A DNA stretch of 64,000 nt from the NCBI RefSeq assembly GCF_021155765.1, contig NC_060112.1:22904501-22968500 (forward strand), in the 5' to 3' direction. Under the pieces are notes generated by a model. The model was not told the origin of the DNA. It searched no databases and saw nothing but the letters and a program-made list of their open reading frames with translations. The DNA comes from Diprion similis. Its lineage: Eukaryota; Arthropoda; Insecta; Hymenoptera; Diprionidae. Positions 13,376 through 25,075 of the stretch are shown piece by piece (position 1 is the stretch's first letter; the number at the start of each line of letters is the position of its first letter). The translations under genes and the position numbers were made by a program.

Positions 13376-16200
13376 GAAAAGATGAGCGTTCCATGTTATG
13401 AGGAAGATCACGATCAATTAATTTTTCACTTTTATGCATTTTTTTTTTTAAATCTATGAAGTATCGTTTGTAAATTTTTTTTTCTCCTTTATTGCTTACA
13501 TCAATCATAATATCAATTTACGACACCAAGCAAGCCCACACTGTAATGTTAAGTCACCAGTTGAAGTTTGAGAAGCGTATCTGACGACCTTATCATTAAT
13601 AATTCAATCTCATAAAATAGTTATAATTCAATATGAAGTTTTAATTTAGGAGAATAAGATTCCCGGATGATACATCGTTGTATTATGGATCGTGATCTTT
13701 GGGTTGAATATAAATCTCGGGAAAGAAATAATAATTGAAGTGCTACAACGTGTTTCTCAACAAATTCCAAAAAAAAATTTTAACATATGAATTATCAAAT
13801 AACCGCTATATCCATGTAACGTATAACGTTGATCTTTTCACAGATTCTTTGTTTGAGCCTAAAAAAACTTTTTTCGGAGGTGCCATGATGGAAAATTGTA
13901 AATTATTGTTTACGAAAACACCCTTACCTGCATGGACGTATATGTTAGTCAAAAAATTCGAAATCTGTTTTCATTGAGAGAATACGACTGTTAAATATAT
14001 ATATATGTTGATATTAAAATTTACGTCGTTTGTATTATATTTGCCGAGGAGTTTCACAATTTCAATGTATAATAATAAATAATAATAATATTAATATCGG
14101 CAAAAGTAGGTAATTTGTATATATAATGTTGAAACTTCCCTGTAGGTATATATATGTATATTTATAATACAGACGAAAATCAGGAGTATTTATGTCGCCG
14201 CAGAGGCAACAAGTTAAACGTGTTTCACGCTATATTTCGAGAGCTTGAGACGATCGTGTCTCGTACGCACCACGTGTTCGGTCCACGGACCGTTTGGCGA
14301 TATTAACGTGGATTTAATTGTGCGTACTGTGCGTACAGTGCAAGTTTAATCGTTGCATGCAATTCAGAGACGTACGGTGCTCACTTACACGGATGCTTGC
14401 AGGTCCGGATCAGTGCAGTGTTGCACTCCGTATGAACCACGTACGCTGCAAAATGATGACGATTCGACGGAGGATTTCCCCTGGATCAACAGATTGCTCC
14501 AAATTGAAAAATGAAATTTTTTTACTCATTTTCAAGATAATATCGACCGATACGAAGATTAGGAAGATCGAAATTCGAGTATCAATTTCGGCCGATGCCG
14601 AGTCGCCCTGCAGGTATATTAATACGCAATATATGCGTCCGGAGTTATATAGCCACATGCGGATAAGTATATACGTATATGTATGTGGGATTTGGCAGAA
14701 ATCCAATGGAATATTAGATCGCCAATACGGGGACTAATAAATTACCGAACCAGCTCGGCCAAAATAATTTCTCGACGTCCCGGGTATGATATTCGCGCCG
14801 TATTCTATATGCCCACCTTATATCTCTGCACGATGATCAAAGGAAGCGATCCGGCCAAATAATATTGTCATTATCCCCTTTTCACGGGGGTCAATGGTTG
14901 CGTTGATCGCCCGCTTTGCGTGGTTCGAACCTCCGAATTTTCAGCTCAGTTGTCTTGTTTTCGTCCTCATATTTTTCGACAATAACTGCAACAGCAGCAG
15001 CAGCAGCAGCGAATTTCTTAGATGCAAAAAACGGTTCCGGCTAATTGAAGACCGTGCTCACGATTCGCGATAACAACGCTATCGATCATAAACTTTTTCC
15101 AAATCACCTACTGATGTCAAATTTTATAGCCGCTTTGCTCGTATGCGGGGGTTTGAGCAAAAACTTTTTGTCTTTTTTTCTTTTTTTTTCGGATCAGACG
15201 GTTCTCAGCTTTCAACCTGCGCACTCGTGCAGCCGGGACTTCATTGTATATGCGGATTTAAAAATGCACTCTACTCTCAAGGTTCGAAATAGATTTTAAA
15301 CTCGAGAATTTCCGACCGCCAATTAGCGTCGGAATTTCGACCTCCATGCACAATACTGCAAGGTCTCAAACGTACAGTTTATATTTGTATTATTTTGTAC
15401 AGTTTATATTTGTATCCATATTTTTATTTCTTTTGCGATTTAAGATTCGGCCGATGCATTTATCGGCGTGAATCATTGTATTTATAATTTAACTACACCG
15501 AAAAGGGTGAAAAACCTCGAAACGGCGAGTTTCCAAAAAGCGGTGTGACTCAGGCTTGAAATGAAATTTACCGTTCCGTTTGAATGCGTATTTTTTTTAA
15601 GAATCGAACAATTCCTCCAAATATCAAGAATGAATCATTTCTGCATTACAGCGATAATCACTAAACTAAAAGTAATCGATGCATCGATTAATCGAGTCCA
15701 AAAACATAATCGAACACGACTGCATTAAATCGGGAGAAATTAATCAGTTAATCGATTACTTCGAATTTTTTTTAAAACCTTGCATTTGAAACCAAAATTT
15801 CGTAAATTTCAGTACCTAGTCTTAAAAGCGGAAATGTTTTCTGATAATAATTTACAGTTTCATTCAAAATATTTTTCAATTTCAGGTGAAAATATTCGTT
15901 TATCTTTCACTTATTACATAAAAATAGGTACTTAGTAAGATAATAATAATAATTGATATTTAAATCACATGGGAATTTAAAAAAAAAAAAAAAAATAAAA
16001 AAAACTCGACCGCGAGGAAAAATAATTGAGTCGATTAATCGGGAAAAAATAATCAATTTAATCGATAACCCATTATTTTTGGTCATTCTTACCACATTAT
16101 GACCCGATATATGTATAGATAATGGAGTTATTTTACGAAAGGATGTTAAGAACGAAACAGCAGCTGATCTAATTCCCGACGACAACCGTCTTCTTTGACT
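13376..16200. other. Intergenic AT-rich DNA
   Basis: There is no supportable gene. The stretch contains short AT-rich runs near 14070-14100, a CAG run near 14991-15010, and the second copy of the ATCGATTA repeat (15640-16105). The open frame at 14318-14737 has no recognisable domain. Confidence 0.45.
15640..16105 (-). repeat. Dispersed ATCGATTA-rich repeat, copy 2
   Basis: This longer, inverted relative of the repeat at 8149-8245 has many ATCGATTA motifs and a 15970-16003 A-rich tract. The shared segment is clearest at 16020-16105. No coding capacity or clear termini were seen, so it is probably an old non-autonomous element or AT-rich repeat. Confidence 0.5.
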
Positions 16201-16207
16201 CTATTTA

Positions 16208-16210
<3 letters not shown>

Positions 16211-16245
<35 letters not shown>
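16211..16245. repeat. TA microsatellite
   Basis: An uninterrupted (AT)n run of about 35 bp. Confidence 0.95.
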
Positions 16246-16246
<1 letters not shown>

Positions 16247-16728
16247 CAACCAGGACACACGGCATCTGACAGATCCTGACTTTTACATGATTATATTAGA
16301 AAAGAGGAGCCAACGAAAGCGATAAGCAGTGAACAGTGAAGTGAACTCTTACGAGAAATTCTGATTCTCCAAAGAATCTTGATTCTCGGTTTTGAATGAG
16401 ACTGTATTAGTCATAAACCGCTACGTGTAACGAGAGGATAAAATAATAATTAATTATTATATGTACGTTAAAGCGGTGTAAAAATATTACAGGCTAAGGT
16501 TCCGAATGCAGAACGCGCGAAGTAACGAAAATAAGGGCGAAAAAGTGTAAGAGAAGAAAATTAACGTGAGTGATGGCAAGGCAGTGTCGGTGGTTTAAAA
16601 ATAAGCCAACTCGTATTACTTAAAAAGCATATTCGCGGCCGCTGCAGCAAAACCCAGAGAACTTTATAAAGCTCGTCGGTCTAATGACATCCTCGTAACG
16701 TCTACTCCAAAACTGAAATGTAAGTACG
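16246..16728. other. Intergenic, nothing recognised
   Basis: A short AT-rich spacer with no open frame of interest, repeat or RNA gene recognised. Confidence 0.5.
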
Positions 16729-16952
16729 TAGGGGAGGGTGGACACGACAGCCCCCTGAAAAACTTGACCCAAAATTTTTTTCTCTTTTACCATTTTCAGA
16801 GGGGCCCGTCGTGCCTGAGAAAAAAATTCTTTTTTAGAATTATGATAAAATTTTGGTGAATTTGATCAAAGTATATATGGAACCAAACGAAATTAATTTT
16901 ATGGTAAAAAGCCGCGCAAAGTAATAATCCATCGTGCTCCACCCTCTTCTAC
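16729..16952. mobile_element. Small inverted-repeat (MITE-like) element
   Basis: The left end reads TAGGGGAGGGTGGACACGAC. The reverse complement of the right end reads TAGAAGAGGGTGGAGCACGA. The arms therefore share GAGGGTGGA plus CACGA with one gap, enclosing about 224 bp of non-coding DNA. TA next to both ends may be the target duplication. This architecture suits a non-autonomous DNA transposon; the superfamily cannot be named from the sequence. Confidence 0.5.
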
Positions 16953-18115
16953 CTAACGCCTGCACTTTCTATTAGTTAACTTATATATGCGACTCTGATT
17001 GATAACGAACGGGATTGCGAGGACGTGTTTGTTGTGACAGAAGCAAGCCGTACGAGCCAATAAATTCCCGCCACCACGTTTCGCTGTGACAAAAAGAAAA
17101 AAAAAAAAAAAAAAACGTTTTTAAAAATACCGTTGCAGCGACAATCAAACGGCACTTTTACTTACCGCACACGGTGTCAATTGTGTGCAAGTAAAATAGG
17201 AGACGCTTGTTTTATTTTGAGAAAACGAGAGAGAATTAAAAAAGAAAAAAAGAGAAAATTATCAAGGAGCTTGGTTATTGGCATCTGAAAATCGATAGCT
17301 TTTACTATTTCTATCAAGAAATGTACGAACATTGAGTATTTGTCTTTATAAGATCTAATCTCAATTACGAAATAACTAGAAAATACTGGAATTATAAACA
17401 AAAATCTTGGGAATGTCAATGTTTCGTTTCAAATTGCTTTGAAAAATTGTTAAAACTCTGTGAATTTCGTTCGATTTCACTCTGTACGATGGCTCATTTT
17501 TATTGAGCAGACTACGTACATACGTAATAATTTCAGCAAGGTGACTGGAGCACTTTTGTTTATCACGTTAGCGTATTTGAAAATTTAATTTTCAAACATT
17601 GTACCGATATATTGATTAATGATCAAAATATTGCGATATTGAATCGCCTGATGAAGAACAAAGAGAATCTGTTTCCGTAAGCGTGTAGAAAATAGTCTTC
17701 TGAGTAAAATGAGCCACCCGCGAGGGAATTATTCACTTGTTCAAATCACGAACCATTTTGGAAAGCGTTCACTTTAAAATCGCTTAAAGTCAGTTGAAAT
17801 CATTGCAATCGCCTATCTAACGAATTCATAAGATTTTCAAAAACTTCAAGTGCTTCGAATAATAAAGCATCGATAACTATAAGCTTTTCATTACAATTCC
17901 CGTATACTTTTAACATTTTACTATATTTTCAAACCGATCTTCGCAGTTTTCGATTAAAATAATTCGATAAATACTCAACGTACGATTTTCTCTTATCAAA
18001 ATTAATGAATCCTATTTATTTTTAGCCAATCAAACTCCTTGAGTGTTCGAGCAAAAAATTCAAATTAAAAGTATACGTATAATTTTTCTCTGTGACAAAA
18101 ATCCCCATTCCGCGA

Positions 18116-18116
<1 letters not shown>
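16953..18116. other. Intergenic, no gene recognised
   Basis: AT-rich DNA with an A run near 17096-17115. Open frames are short and carry no recognisable similarity. Confidence 0.45.

Positions 18117-18166
<50 letters not shown>
18117..18166. repeat. TA microsatellite
   Basis: About 25 consecutive TA units, followed by an interrupted TA-rich tail to about 18186. It makes several frames appear open; none is coding. Confidence 0.97.
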
Positions 18167-18170
<4 letters not shown>

Positions 18171-18293
18171 ATACATATATATAGATATACATGCATACAA
18201 TATTTTGCGATTCGTCTGGGCATGAAAAAAAAAGTGAAAAAAAAAAACGAAAATGGTACCAAAAACTTTTAGAGAAGAAATAATAATAAGTAG

Positions 18294-18317
18294 AAAAAAA
18301 AAAAAAAAAAAAAAAAA
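18294..18317. repeat. Poly(A) run
   Basis: About 24 consecutive A residues, with no adjacent retrotransposon sequence recognised. Confidence 0.9.
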
Positions 18318-18404
18318 CAGTTTCATAAAAGCAAAAAACACGAACCGAAAGACAAAGATCCGCGCGCTGCAGAGCGTCGGCAAACGACGTTGTTACGATA
18401 TAAA

Positions 18405-18790
18405 TATTCAAGATGGGTTTCTCTTTCTCCTGCGCCTCCCGCCTCGCTCGGTTGTCGCCATCTCTCTCTTTCTCTCTCTCTCTCTCCCGAGGGAAGATTC
18501 CCGCTTTCCTCCGAGTAGTAAGCGGGCGCCGTGGGGGCATCCTTAGGACGAGAAAGAGAGAGAGATATTGTGTGTGTGAGAGAGAGAGAGAGCGCGAGAG
18601 ATTGCGAGAGGGGGAGGGGAGGGTGGGGATATAGTGGGTGGGGACAACTGACAGCTCGGATAAAAGAAACCCTCCGCTGGCATTCGGCGTGGCATGAAAG
18701 AGGGAAAAAGAGGAATCGGCAGTGGGGGAAGAGGATGGTGGGAAAAGGGATGGCGGGGGCGGGGGAGGGGGAGGGGCGGGGTTACCTCTG
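18405..18790. promoter_or_regulatory. Pyrimidine-to-purine switch with GAGA motifs upstream of twist
   Basis: A CT-rich tract (about 18405-18490, with a (CT)n core) is followed by GA-rich tracts (about 18550-18610) and a G/A-rich stretch to 18785. The many GAGAG units are typical GAGA-factor/CLAMP binding sequence in insect promoters. Its position 550-900 bp before the twist start codon suits a promoter-proximal role. Long open frames on both strands here are low-complexity artefacts. Confidence 0.45.
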
Positions 18791-19335
18791 ACATTCTGAG
18801 CATCCACGCTCTCTCGGTTAGTCAGCAGACAGAAGTCATCCCCCGTGTCGTCCGCATCGCGCGGATCTAGTCTCACGTGTCGCAAATGTATTATTAATGA
18901 TAATAATAATAATAACAACAACAATAGTAATAATAATATACGTTATTGACTGTGTGGCATATAAATTCGTGAGAATTGAAGAGATTTATAAAAAAGTCCA
19001 AGCTCCGAGGCGCAAGTGTTTTTTTTTTTATTCTGTAAGCTTGAATCTCTTCTTATATTATATCGGTATGATTAAATTTATTATACCATTCGATAATTAA
19101 CGTTAAGTGAGTAAAACACGCGTAAATAATTGGCAACAAGGATGTTTTGAGAATCTCTAAGAATACGAATTGGTGAGAGTAAAAAACGGCTCCGTGCCGA
19201 TGTGCTATAGAGGAAGACAATAAACGGGATATACAAAAAACAAAGATAAACAAACAAATAAACTAACTAACAAAACGACAAGGGAAAGGATATTTTTTGT
19301 TTCAACTCGAGAAAAGCTAGCCAAAGCAAATCAAA
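18791..19335 (+). promoter_or_regulatory. Probable twist promoter/5' leader
   Basis: This stretch joins the GC-rich tract to the twist start codon. It includes a perfect CACGTG E-box at 18873-18878 and becomes AT-rich with no long open frame toward the ATG, as expected for a 5' UTR. No unambiguous TATA box or initiator could be chosen, so the transcription start is not placed. Confidence 0.4.
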
Positions 19336-21298
19336 ATGCAGGCTCAGCCGGTTACCCTGCAGAGTCAGTTTCGGCCACAGGGAATCTACAACCACCAGCT
19401 CGGGGGCGGTTCCGGTATACCTCACAGCGCCGGAAGCAGCGCGAGCAACTCGCCGGATCATTACAACGAGAGGTTTTCGCCACCGACGCACCTGATGGAC
19501 CTCAGCAACGCTCCGGAGCACCGAGTGCTTCCGGGATTTCATTCCCACCCTCAGATCTATCAGCAGCATCCTTACATAGTCTACGAGTTCCAGGACCAAC
19601 AGCAAAAGATGCAGTCTTACGAGAGGGAAGCTCTTCACGCCCACGGCGAGTACGAAAGGCGGCTCGACGATCATTCGCCCGGATTTTTATCCGACCACAG
19701 CCACACCAGCAGGGACAACGAGCCCAGCTTCTACCTGACGCCGTCACCGCAGATGTACTCCTCGGGCGAGGAGATGACCTCGGCACCAACGGCGACGACC
19801 TACGTCGGTCACCAGGCCGAGTACAAGCCCGAGCCGACGGAGTACAAGCCTGAACTTGCCAAGTATAAGCCGGAGCCGACGGAGGTAAAGCCGGACATCG
19901 TCGCCACGGGATCGCCGGATGTTCAGCAAGGGTTCTTCGAGGGGGGGAGACCGCCGGCTACCGTTGCGAAGCGGAAGCGGAAGCTCAGCATCGACAACTG
20001 CAGCGAGTCCGACGGGGACTCCCAGTCCTCCGGAGGAAAGCTTAAGGTGCGCAGGAAGAGCGGCGCTACCGTCGAAGAGATACAGAACCAGAGGGTGATG
20101 GCCAACCACAGGGAGAGACAGCGGACCCAGAACCTCAATGAGGCCTTCGCCTCCCTTAGGCAGATCATACCCACAATGCCCAGCGACAAGCTTAGCAAGA
20201 TTCAGACCCTGAAGCTCGCCACGCGATACATCGACTTCCTTTATCAAGTGCTTCACTGCAGCGCCGAGAATCGGGAGGGACTCGAGGACAACGGTTAGTC
20301 GACGAGTTGTTACGTATACCTGTTATTTAAACCTGGAAGGATCGTCGTCTGGAGTGAAGCTGATACGTAGAAGTTTCAAAATTCGTCCAAAGACCGATCC
20401 TCCCAGGTTTCGACCACCACCCCTCTTCGTTCTTTCACGATACCCGCTTCTTCTCGGAGAAGATGGTAGGTAGGAGCAGACGTCATATTTACACGAGTCG
20501 CCGGTCTGCTTGCTGCTTGTTTAGAGTATAAAGTAATTAAACAGACCCCCGTGCAGACGAGTATTCATCTCGTCTTGCGTATAATGTAGATGCATTTTTC
20601 TTCTCACGCGCGTCTTTTACATCCTGTTTCAAGTTCGTCTCGCTGTAACGAACAAGCAACTACGGTGATGGAGTTTGCGAGAACACCTCGAGGGTGAATT
20701 CGATCTTTAAATCATCGCGGCCGCTGTTTTACGCGCATTTCTTCTGAGTTACGAACTACCAAAAGTCACGAAAGTCACGCTACCTGCCATCGGGCAACAA
20801 GTCTTACTCAATCATCCACCCCCTCATCCTCCTTCAGGACCAAGATGAACAGTAGCTATCTCACTCGGCACCCTTAGACTCTCGACATGTTCGAACGAGC
20901 CGCAAACAGCCGACGTCTCATCCTCACGGGCTGGACGGAAAACAGGGACATAACTTAGTTGCGTGACTAATGACATCGAGACGTTAACCGGCCGATGACC
21001 GTTTTAATGATCGCATAAAATCGCGAGTTATATATCCACCTCGAGGTTACTTTCACGGCATTACAATCTCGAAGAATTTTCTTAGCGTATTGATTTTTTT
21101 TTTTTTTTTTTCTTTCTTTCTTTCCTTAGATTTTTATCACTCTTTTCGCTTCTTTCAGGAGAACGGAGTCCCGGAAAAATTGTACTCGGGGCCAGGAAGA
21201 TCAGCGCCTCTTTGTCGCGAAATTATACCGCACAGGACAAATTGACGACCGCGTTTAATATGTGGAGAATGGAGGGTGACTTGAACTTTAATCTGTAA
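19336..21298 (+). CDS. twi: Twist bHLH transcription factor (two coding exons)
   Basis: Twist specifies mesoderm; it is a nuclear bHLH factor that binds CANNTG E-boxes as a dimer. The coding exons are 19336-20293 and 21159-21298, joined within a glycine codon, giving 365 residues. The start has good context (ATCAAAATGC). Residues 1-210 are low-complexity, with a YKPE-type repeat at about 163-187. KRKRK at 212-216 looks like a nuclear signal. The bHLH spans about 251-306: [20 protein letters not shown] is the basic region, followed by the two helices. Exon 2 encodes the hallmark WR motif, seen as FNMWRMEGD at about 352-360. Paraxis-type bHLH relatives lack this full combination. Intron 20294-21158 opens with an in-frame stop two codons after the donor. 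Confidence 0.97.
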
Positions 21299-23270
21299 AA
21301 TCATCGTCCTTCTCGATGTGCGTGTTAATCCGGATTACTCTGGGAGCCAATTATTGTGATGTCTTCGAGGCGTTTCCTCTATGCTGCTGCTGCTGCAATC
21401 GTCCCGGTAATATTTACTTTTTAGATTAAGATTAAGGTATAGTTGAAGGATTGTTTTGTTTTTTTTTCTTCTTTTCACTTTAAGGATTAATTCAAGTGCC
21501 ACTGTATGCAGATATTAGATTATTTATACATTTACGCAATTCCTTGTAAACTCATCCACGCGGCAAACTGCGAAACAACCATTTTTTGTTATATGTTGGT
21601 ACATAATATCTATTTGCATTTGTGTATCTTGGCGTGGATGCAAAGCCTTTCTTCTTCACCGCGTAACTGTCTCATTTCGTGATCTCGTTGAAATCTTAAG
21701 AATTGTGAAGAGGCTTGTACTCTATACCGTGACAAAAAAAGTGCCGAGAACATGCGCGAATTCGCAAGAATTTAGAATTCAGGAAATTAATAGAAAGTGA
21801 CGCGAGTGACGTCGAGAGACTATTTAAGATATCTGAGAAAAGTTTATTCCTAATTTTCGCTGGATCGAAAATTAACGAAATAATTACGTGCTGGATGAGC
21901 GAGGTCGATTTTCTCGGCAAAAATTTCGCCGTTTTTCACCTGGATAAATTTTTCCTCGCAATTAACCAAACGCTTGTTAAAAATTACGACGAAGAACCGG
22001 AAATAGACGTCAGTTGCTAGCGAAGATGTGCAGCCGCAGCAGCAGCAGCAGCAGCAGCGACACGGATATAACGATATTTCCGCTATTCTGCAACGAATAA
22101 AACTTAAGACACACACACACACACACACATGTTTTAAACAGTTAGGCATTAACCGTAAATAATTTATGTTTCCTGCCGGTTGTGATGATGCTGCTGGTGC
22201 TGGTCTATTAGACACTTTGCAGCCGTCGAGAAATCGTCGTAACTTCGTTGACTAACACGCGATATACATTTGAATACTGTTAGCTTGTGCATAAACTGCG
22301 TGATGCGGCGTATCTGCAGGTTATTAGCAAAGTGTCCGTCACCGAAAAGACACGTTTCTTCCTTGAACCGCACGCATCGCCCTCCTTCGATTTATAAATC
22401 CGGATTGGGATTTCCACTAACCGCTGCAGGGAAATAGAAAACGAATTAGATTCGAGACATCCGGGAAGTCGATTTTCACCGACATCGGAGCCATTAAAGT
22501 CTCTTCGTTCCATTATCGACGGGTCTTATCATATTAAAAATTGTACAAATCAGACGCTTCTAATCCGAGTATTTTTGAGAAAAATTTACTCTCCTATTTC
22601 CGATCTACGCACATCAGTGTTCCATATTGTACTAAGATTAAGTACAACTGTCTTTCGTTCTTAAAACAGTTCGTGTCAATAAAAAAAAAAAAAAAATCAT
22701 TCGTTTCACCCCGCGTGAATTATCAGTGCCGAAATTGATCGTCGAGACGTGTAAACTAGAAAATTACGACAATATAGTGTCTCAACATCTCGGGCAGTTT
22801 GATTTTCCACTCGCAGCTTTTAAATTCATGCCTGTCAGAAAAACATTGCACGAACGATTCACTCTCAAGTGAGCTTGAATTATACGTGGAAAAAAAATCT
22901 TCCAAGACAGCCAAGTGCTTGGAAATGAAAAGTGGCTTATCTTTGTCGAGCATAACTCGCAAGTGCGGCACATCTCATACCTGCCTACCGCAAGCACGCC
23001 CTCGATTCTCGGGGTTGAATTTTCCTCGTAGCTCTCCTACCTCTTCATTCAACTTTTCGTCACACTCGAGAAAGCCGCTGCGCGGCACTTAACCACCTCA
23101 AACAAACACACGAGGTGCACGTCATTTGCACAACAAATTTATCTCCCTTATACATATGTATATATTTATATATACTTCTACGTACGTATGTACATACGTA
23201 TAACCAACGCAAAGAGACAGTGTTTTTACTCTGTAAAAATGGTGGATCGATGAAAACGACGGAGATTAAA
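21299..23270 (+). other. Region downstream of twist (proximal 3' UTR and spacer)
   Basis: No further coding exon was found after the twist stop. The stretch holds a T run and short microsatellites, and a GGGATTTCCA kappaB-like decamer at 22407-22416. AATAAA near 22096 is one possible polyadenylation signal. Open frames are short and not protein-like. Confidence 0.4.
22036..22058. repeat. CAG trinucleotide run
   Basis: About seven to eight consecutive CAG units in non-coding sequence. A (CA)n run follows at 22109-22129. Confidence 0.9.
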
Positions 23271-23651
23271 CAGGGTGGCCACACACCTGAAAAATCTGGA
23301 AAACCTGAAATTGTCAGGAAATTTTTTATATCGTCATGGAAAGAACTGAAAACATCAATTTTTTTCATCACGGGAATTAGAAATGATTTTTGGAGGTAAC
23401 AAGTTTACCGTTGTTTTCGCCGAGCAAAAGAAATTTACTTAAACAGATTTTTTTTTCTCTTCGTGCATCATATTTTTCTTCAATTTGAATCCAATTTGAA
23501 CGGAATTATATAGAGTTAACAAACCGAACGATTCAGGTTTCAGTGACTTACCAGAACTGGCAAAATGTCGGGTTTAGAAAACCAGGTTTTAGGTCGTGGA
23601 AAATTTGGAAATGCGATGTAATTTGTATAGAAAAAATTTCTGGTCACCCTG
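23271..23651. mobile_element. MITE-like non-autonomous DNA transposon, 381 bp
   Basis: The left end is CAGGGTGGCCA. The reverse complement of the right end is CAGGGTGACCA, a terminal inverted repeat matching 10 of 11. The flanks TTAAA (left) and TTGAA (right) may be an imperfect target-site duplication. The interior carries the repeated-looking phrases CCTGAAAAATCTGGAAAACC and GAAAACCAGGTTTTAG and has no coding capacity. CAGGGTG-type termini with such an interior occur on common insect repeats, from memory; the superfamily is not assigned. Confidence 0.7.
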
Positions 23652-24016
23652 TTGAACATTGACGTCGGATTTTGGCGCCCCGAGAAGCAAGGAAAACCTA
23701 TACCTTAGTCTATATTCTACGTAGCGTAAAATAAAGCGAAGTGTGGAAAAAGAAAAGTCCGAGTATCGTATCTCGGCGCCCATCGGCCGCATCACCGAGG
23801 CAATGAGAGACACATTCCGGTTACAATATTATATTTTCCCAAGCCTGCAAGCACGCGCAGTGCGAGTTTGAGCTTTTAAAAGCGTCTTTCCTGGTAAAGA
23901 TGCTGCGAAGTATAAGGAGCTGGTGCAGCCAGAGAATCCTCGTCGTGCATCGCAGTAGGTATTCGTGTTTGGGTAATCGGAACGCATAGCTCATCTCGTA
24001 CACGAAACCAGCAGCT

Positions 24017-24060
24017 CTTTTCCTTTCCTTTCCTCTCCTCTCCTCTCCTCTCCTCTCCTC
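24017..24060. repeat. (CTCCT)n-type pentanucleotide tract
   Basis: TCCTTTCCT units pass into about six consecutive TCTCC units; the tract is pure pyrimidine on the + strand. Confidence 0.9.
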
Positions 24061-25055
24061 TTGGCGCTCTCGCTGCCGTGGTAACCATAACCGTGTGAAT
24101 ATTTCAGAAGGGAGTTAGTTATTTTAAGCCAACCAAAGCAAACTTTCCCGACCGTTAAAACTATGCACGACTATGCAGTTCTCGCTTTCGACGGGTTAAT
24201 GATTTTTAACGCTAATGGATTTCACCCCCGCGATTCGACTCGACTTTATTATAGGTACTCGCGTCTCTCGCGCTATATTATAACCATCGGTAAATAAAAC
24301 GATCGCAAATACACAGATCGTACTTGGAAAATATCGCGAGGAAAATTTTCATCATGGAAAAGTTATCAGAGAATCTCACAATAATTGTAAATTAGGTATA
24401 TACGTAACGATCCTCAGCTAGGATGAACTTCAAGTCAATTCAATTCACAATACAAACAAGGGGTAAAATATTGGCTTTTACAATCAAATTTTCGTTAGAT
24501 TGAATTTTGCTGATGAACTGATCTATCATATCGCTTAATTCACACGTAACATCGAATAATGCCTCAGGGTAAAAGTTGAAACCATTTTTTCTGCTTCCCA
24601 ATATTTCCAAATTCCGTTTCGTTTTTTTTTTCTATCAGACGCCGAATATCCGATTATATTTTCAAACATCACCCTCAATGTTTTACGATATAATTTTCCC
24701 GCGCAGTTTCATGGAATATAACGAATATAATGAAGAGAAGAAGAAAAAAAAAACCACAAACTGCAAAAAAAAAAGGTTGCAAATCGATTCATCCCTTTCC
24801 GTCTACCCCCTCGATATAAATCTGACTTATTCTTCTAAATTTTTTTCTTATCTGGATCCTTCCTATAAACGGTACACAGCGGCGTAATGGCGGCGATAAA
24901 TCTCTTTGCATTCAATTAAAAAAGACACCTCGGTTTCGGTCGTTCTTCTCCCGCAGCATGGCAGCAGCAGAAGCAACAGCAGATAGTAGCAGGAGCTAAC
25001 TTATTGTATCGTTATACACCGAAACGGCTGCATCGTATGGGGATGATGGGTGGGC

Positions 25056-25075
25056 GGGGGGGGGGGGGGGGGGGG
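25056..25075. repeat. Poly(G) run of 20
   Basis: Twenty consecutive G residues, preceded by G-rich sequence, in an otherwise AT-rich region. The length is prone to sequencing error. Confidence 0.9.

Noticed and set aside
14880-14945. GGTTCGAACC resembling a tRNA B-box
   Set aside because: No A-box, acceptor stem pairing or anticodon arm can be built around it.
18022-18924. 300-codon minus-strand open frame
   Set aside because: It is produced by TA, A and CT/GA simple repeats; the translation is low-complexity Tyr-Ile, Phe and Pro/Ser runs.
22407-22416. GGGATTTCCA as a second Dorsal site near twist
   Set aside because: The same decamer occurs in the TESK intron, showing a background match. 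Kept only as a note.
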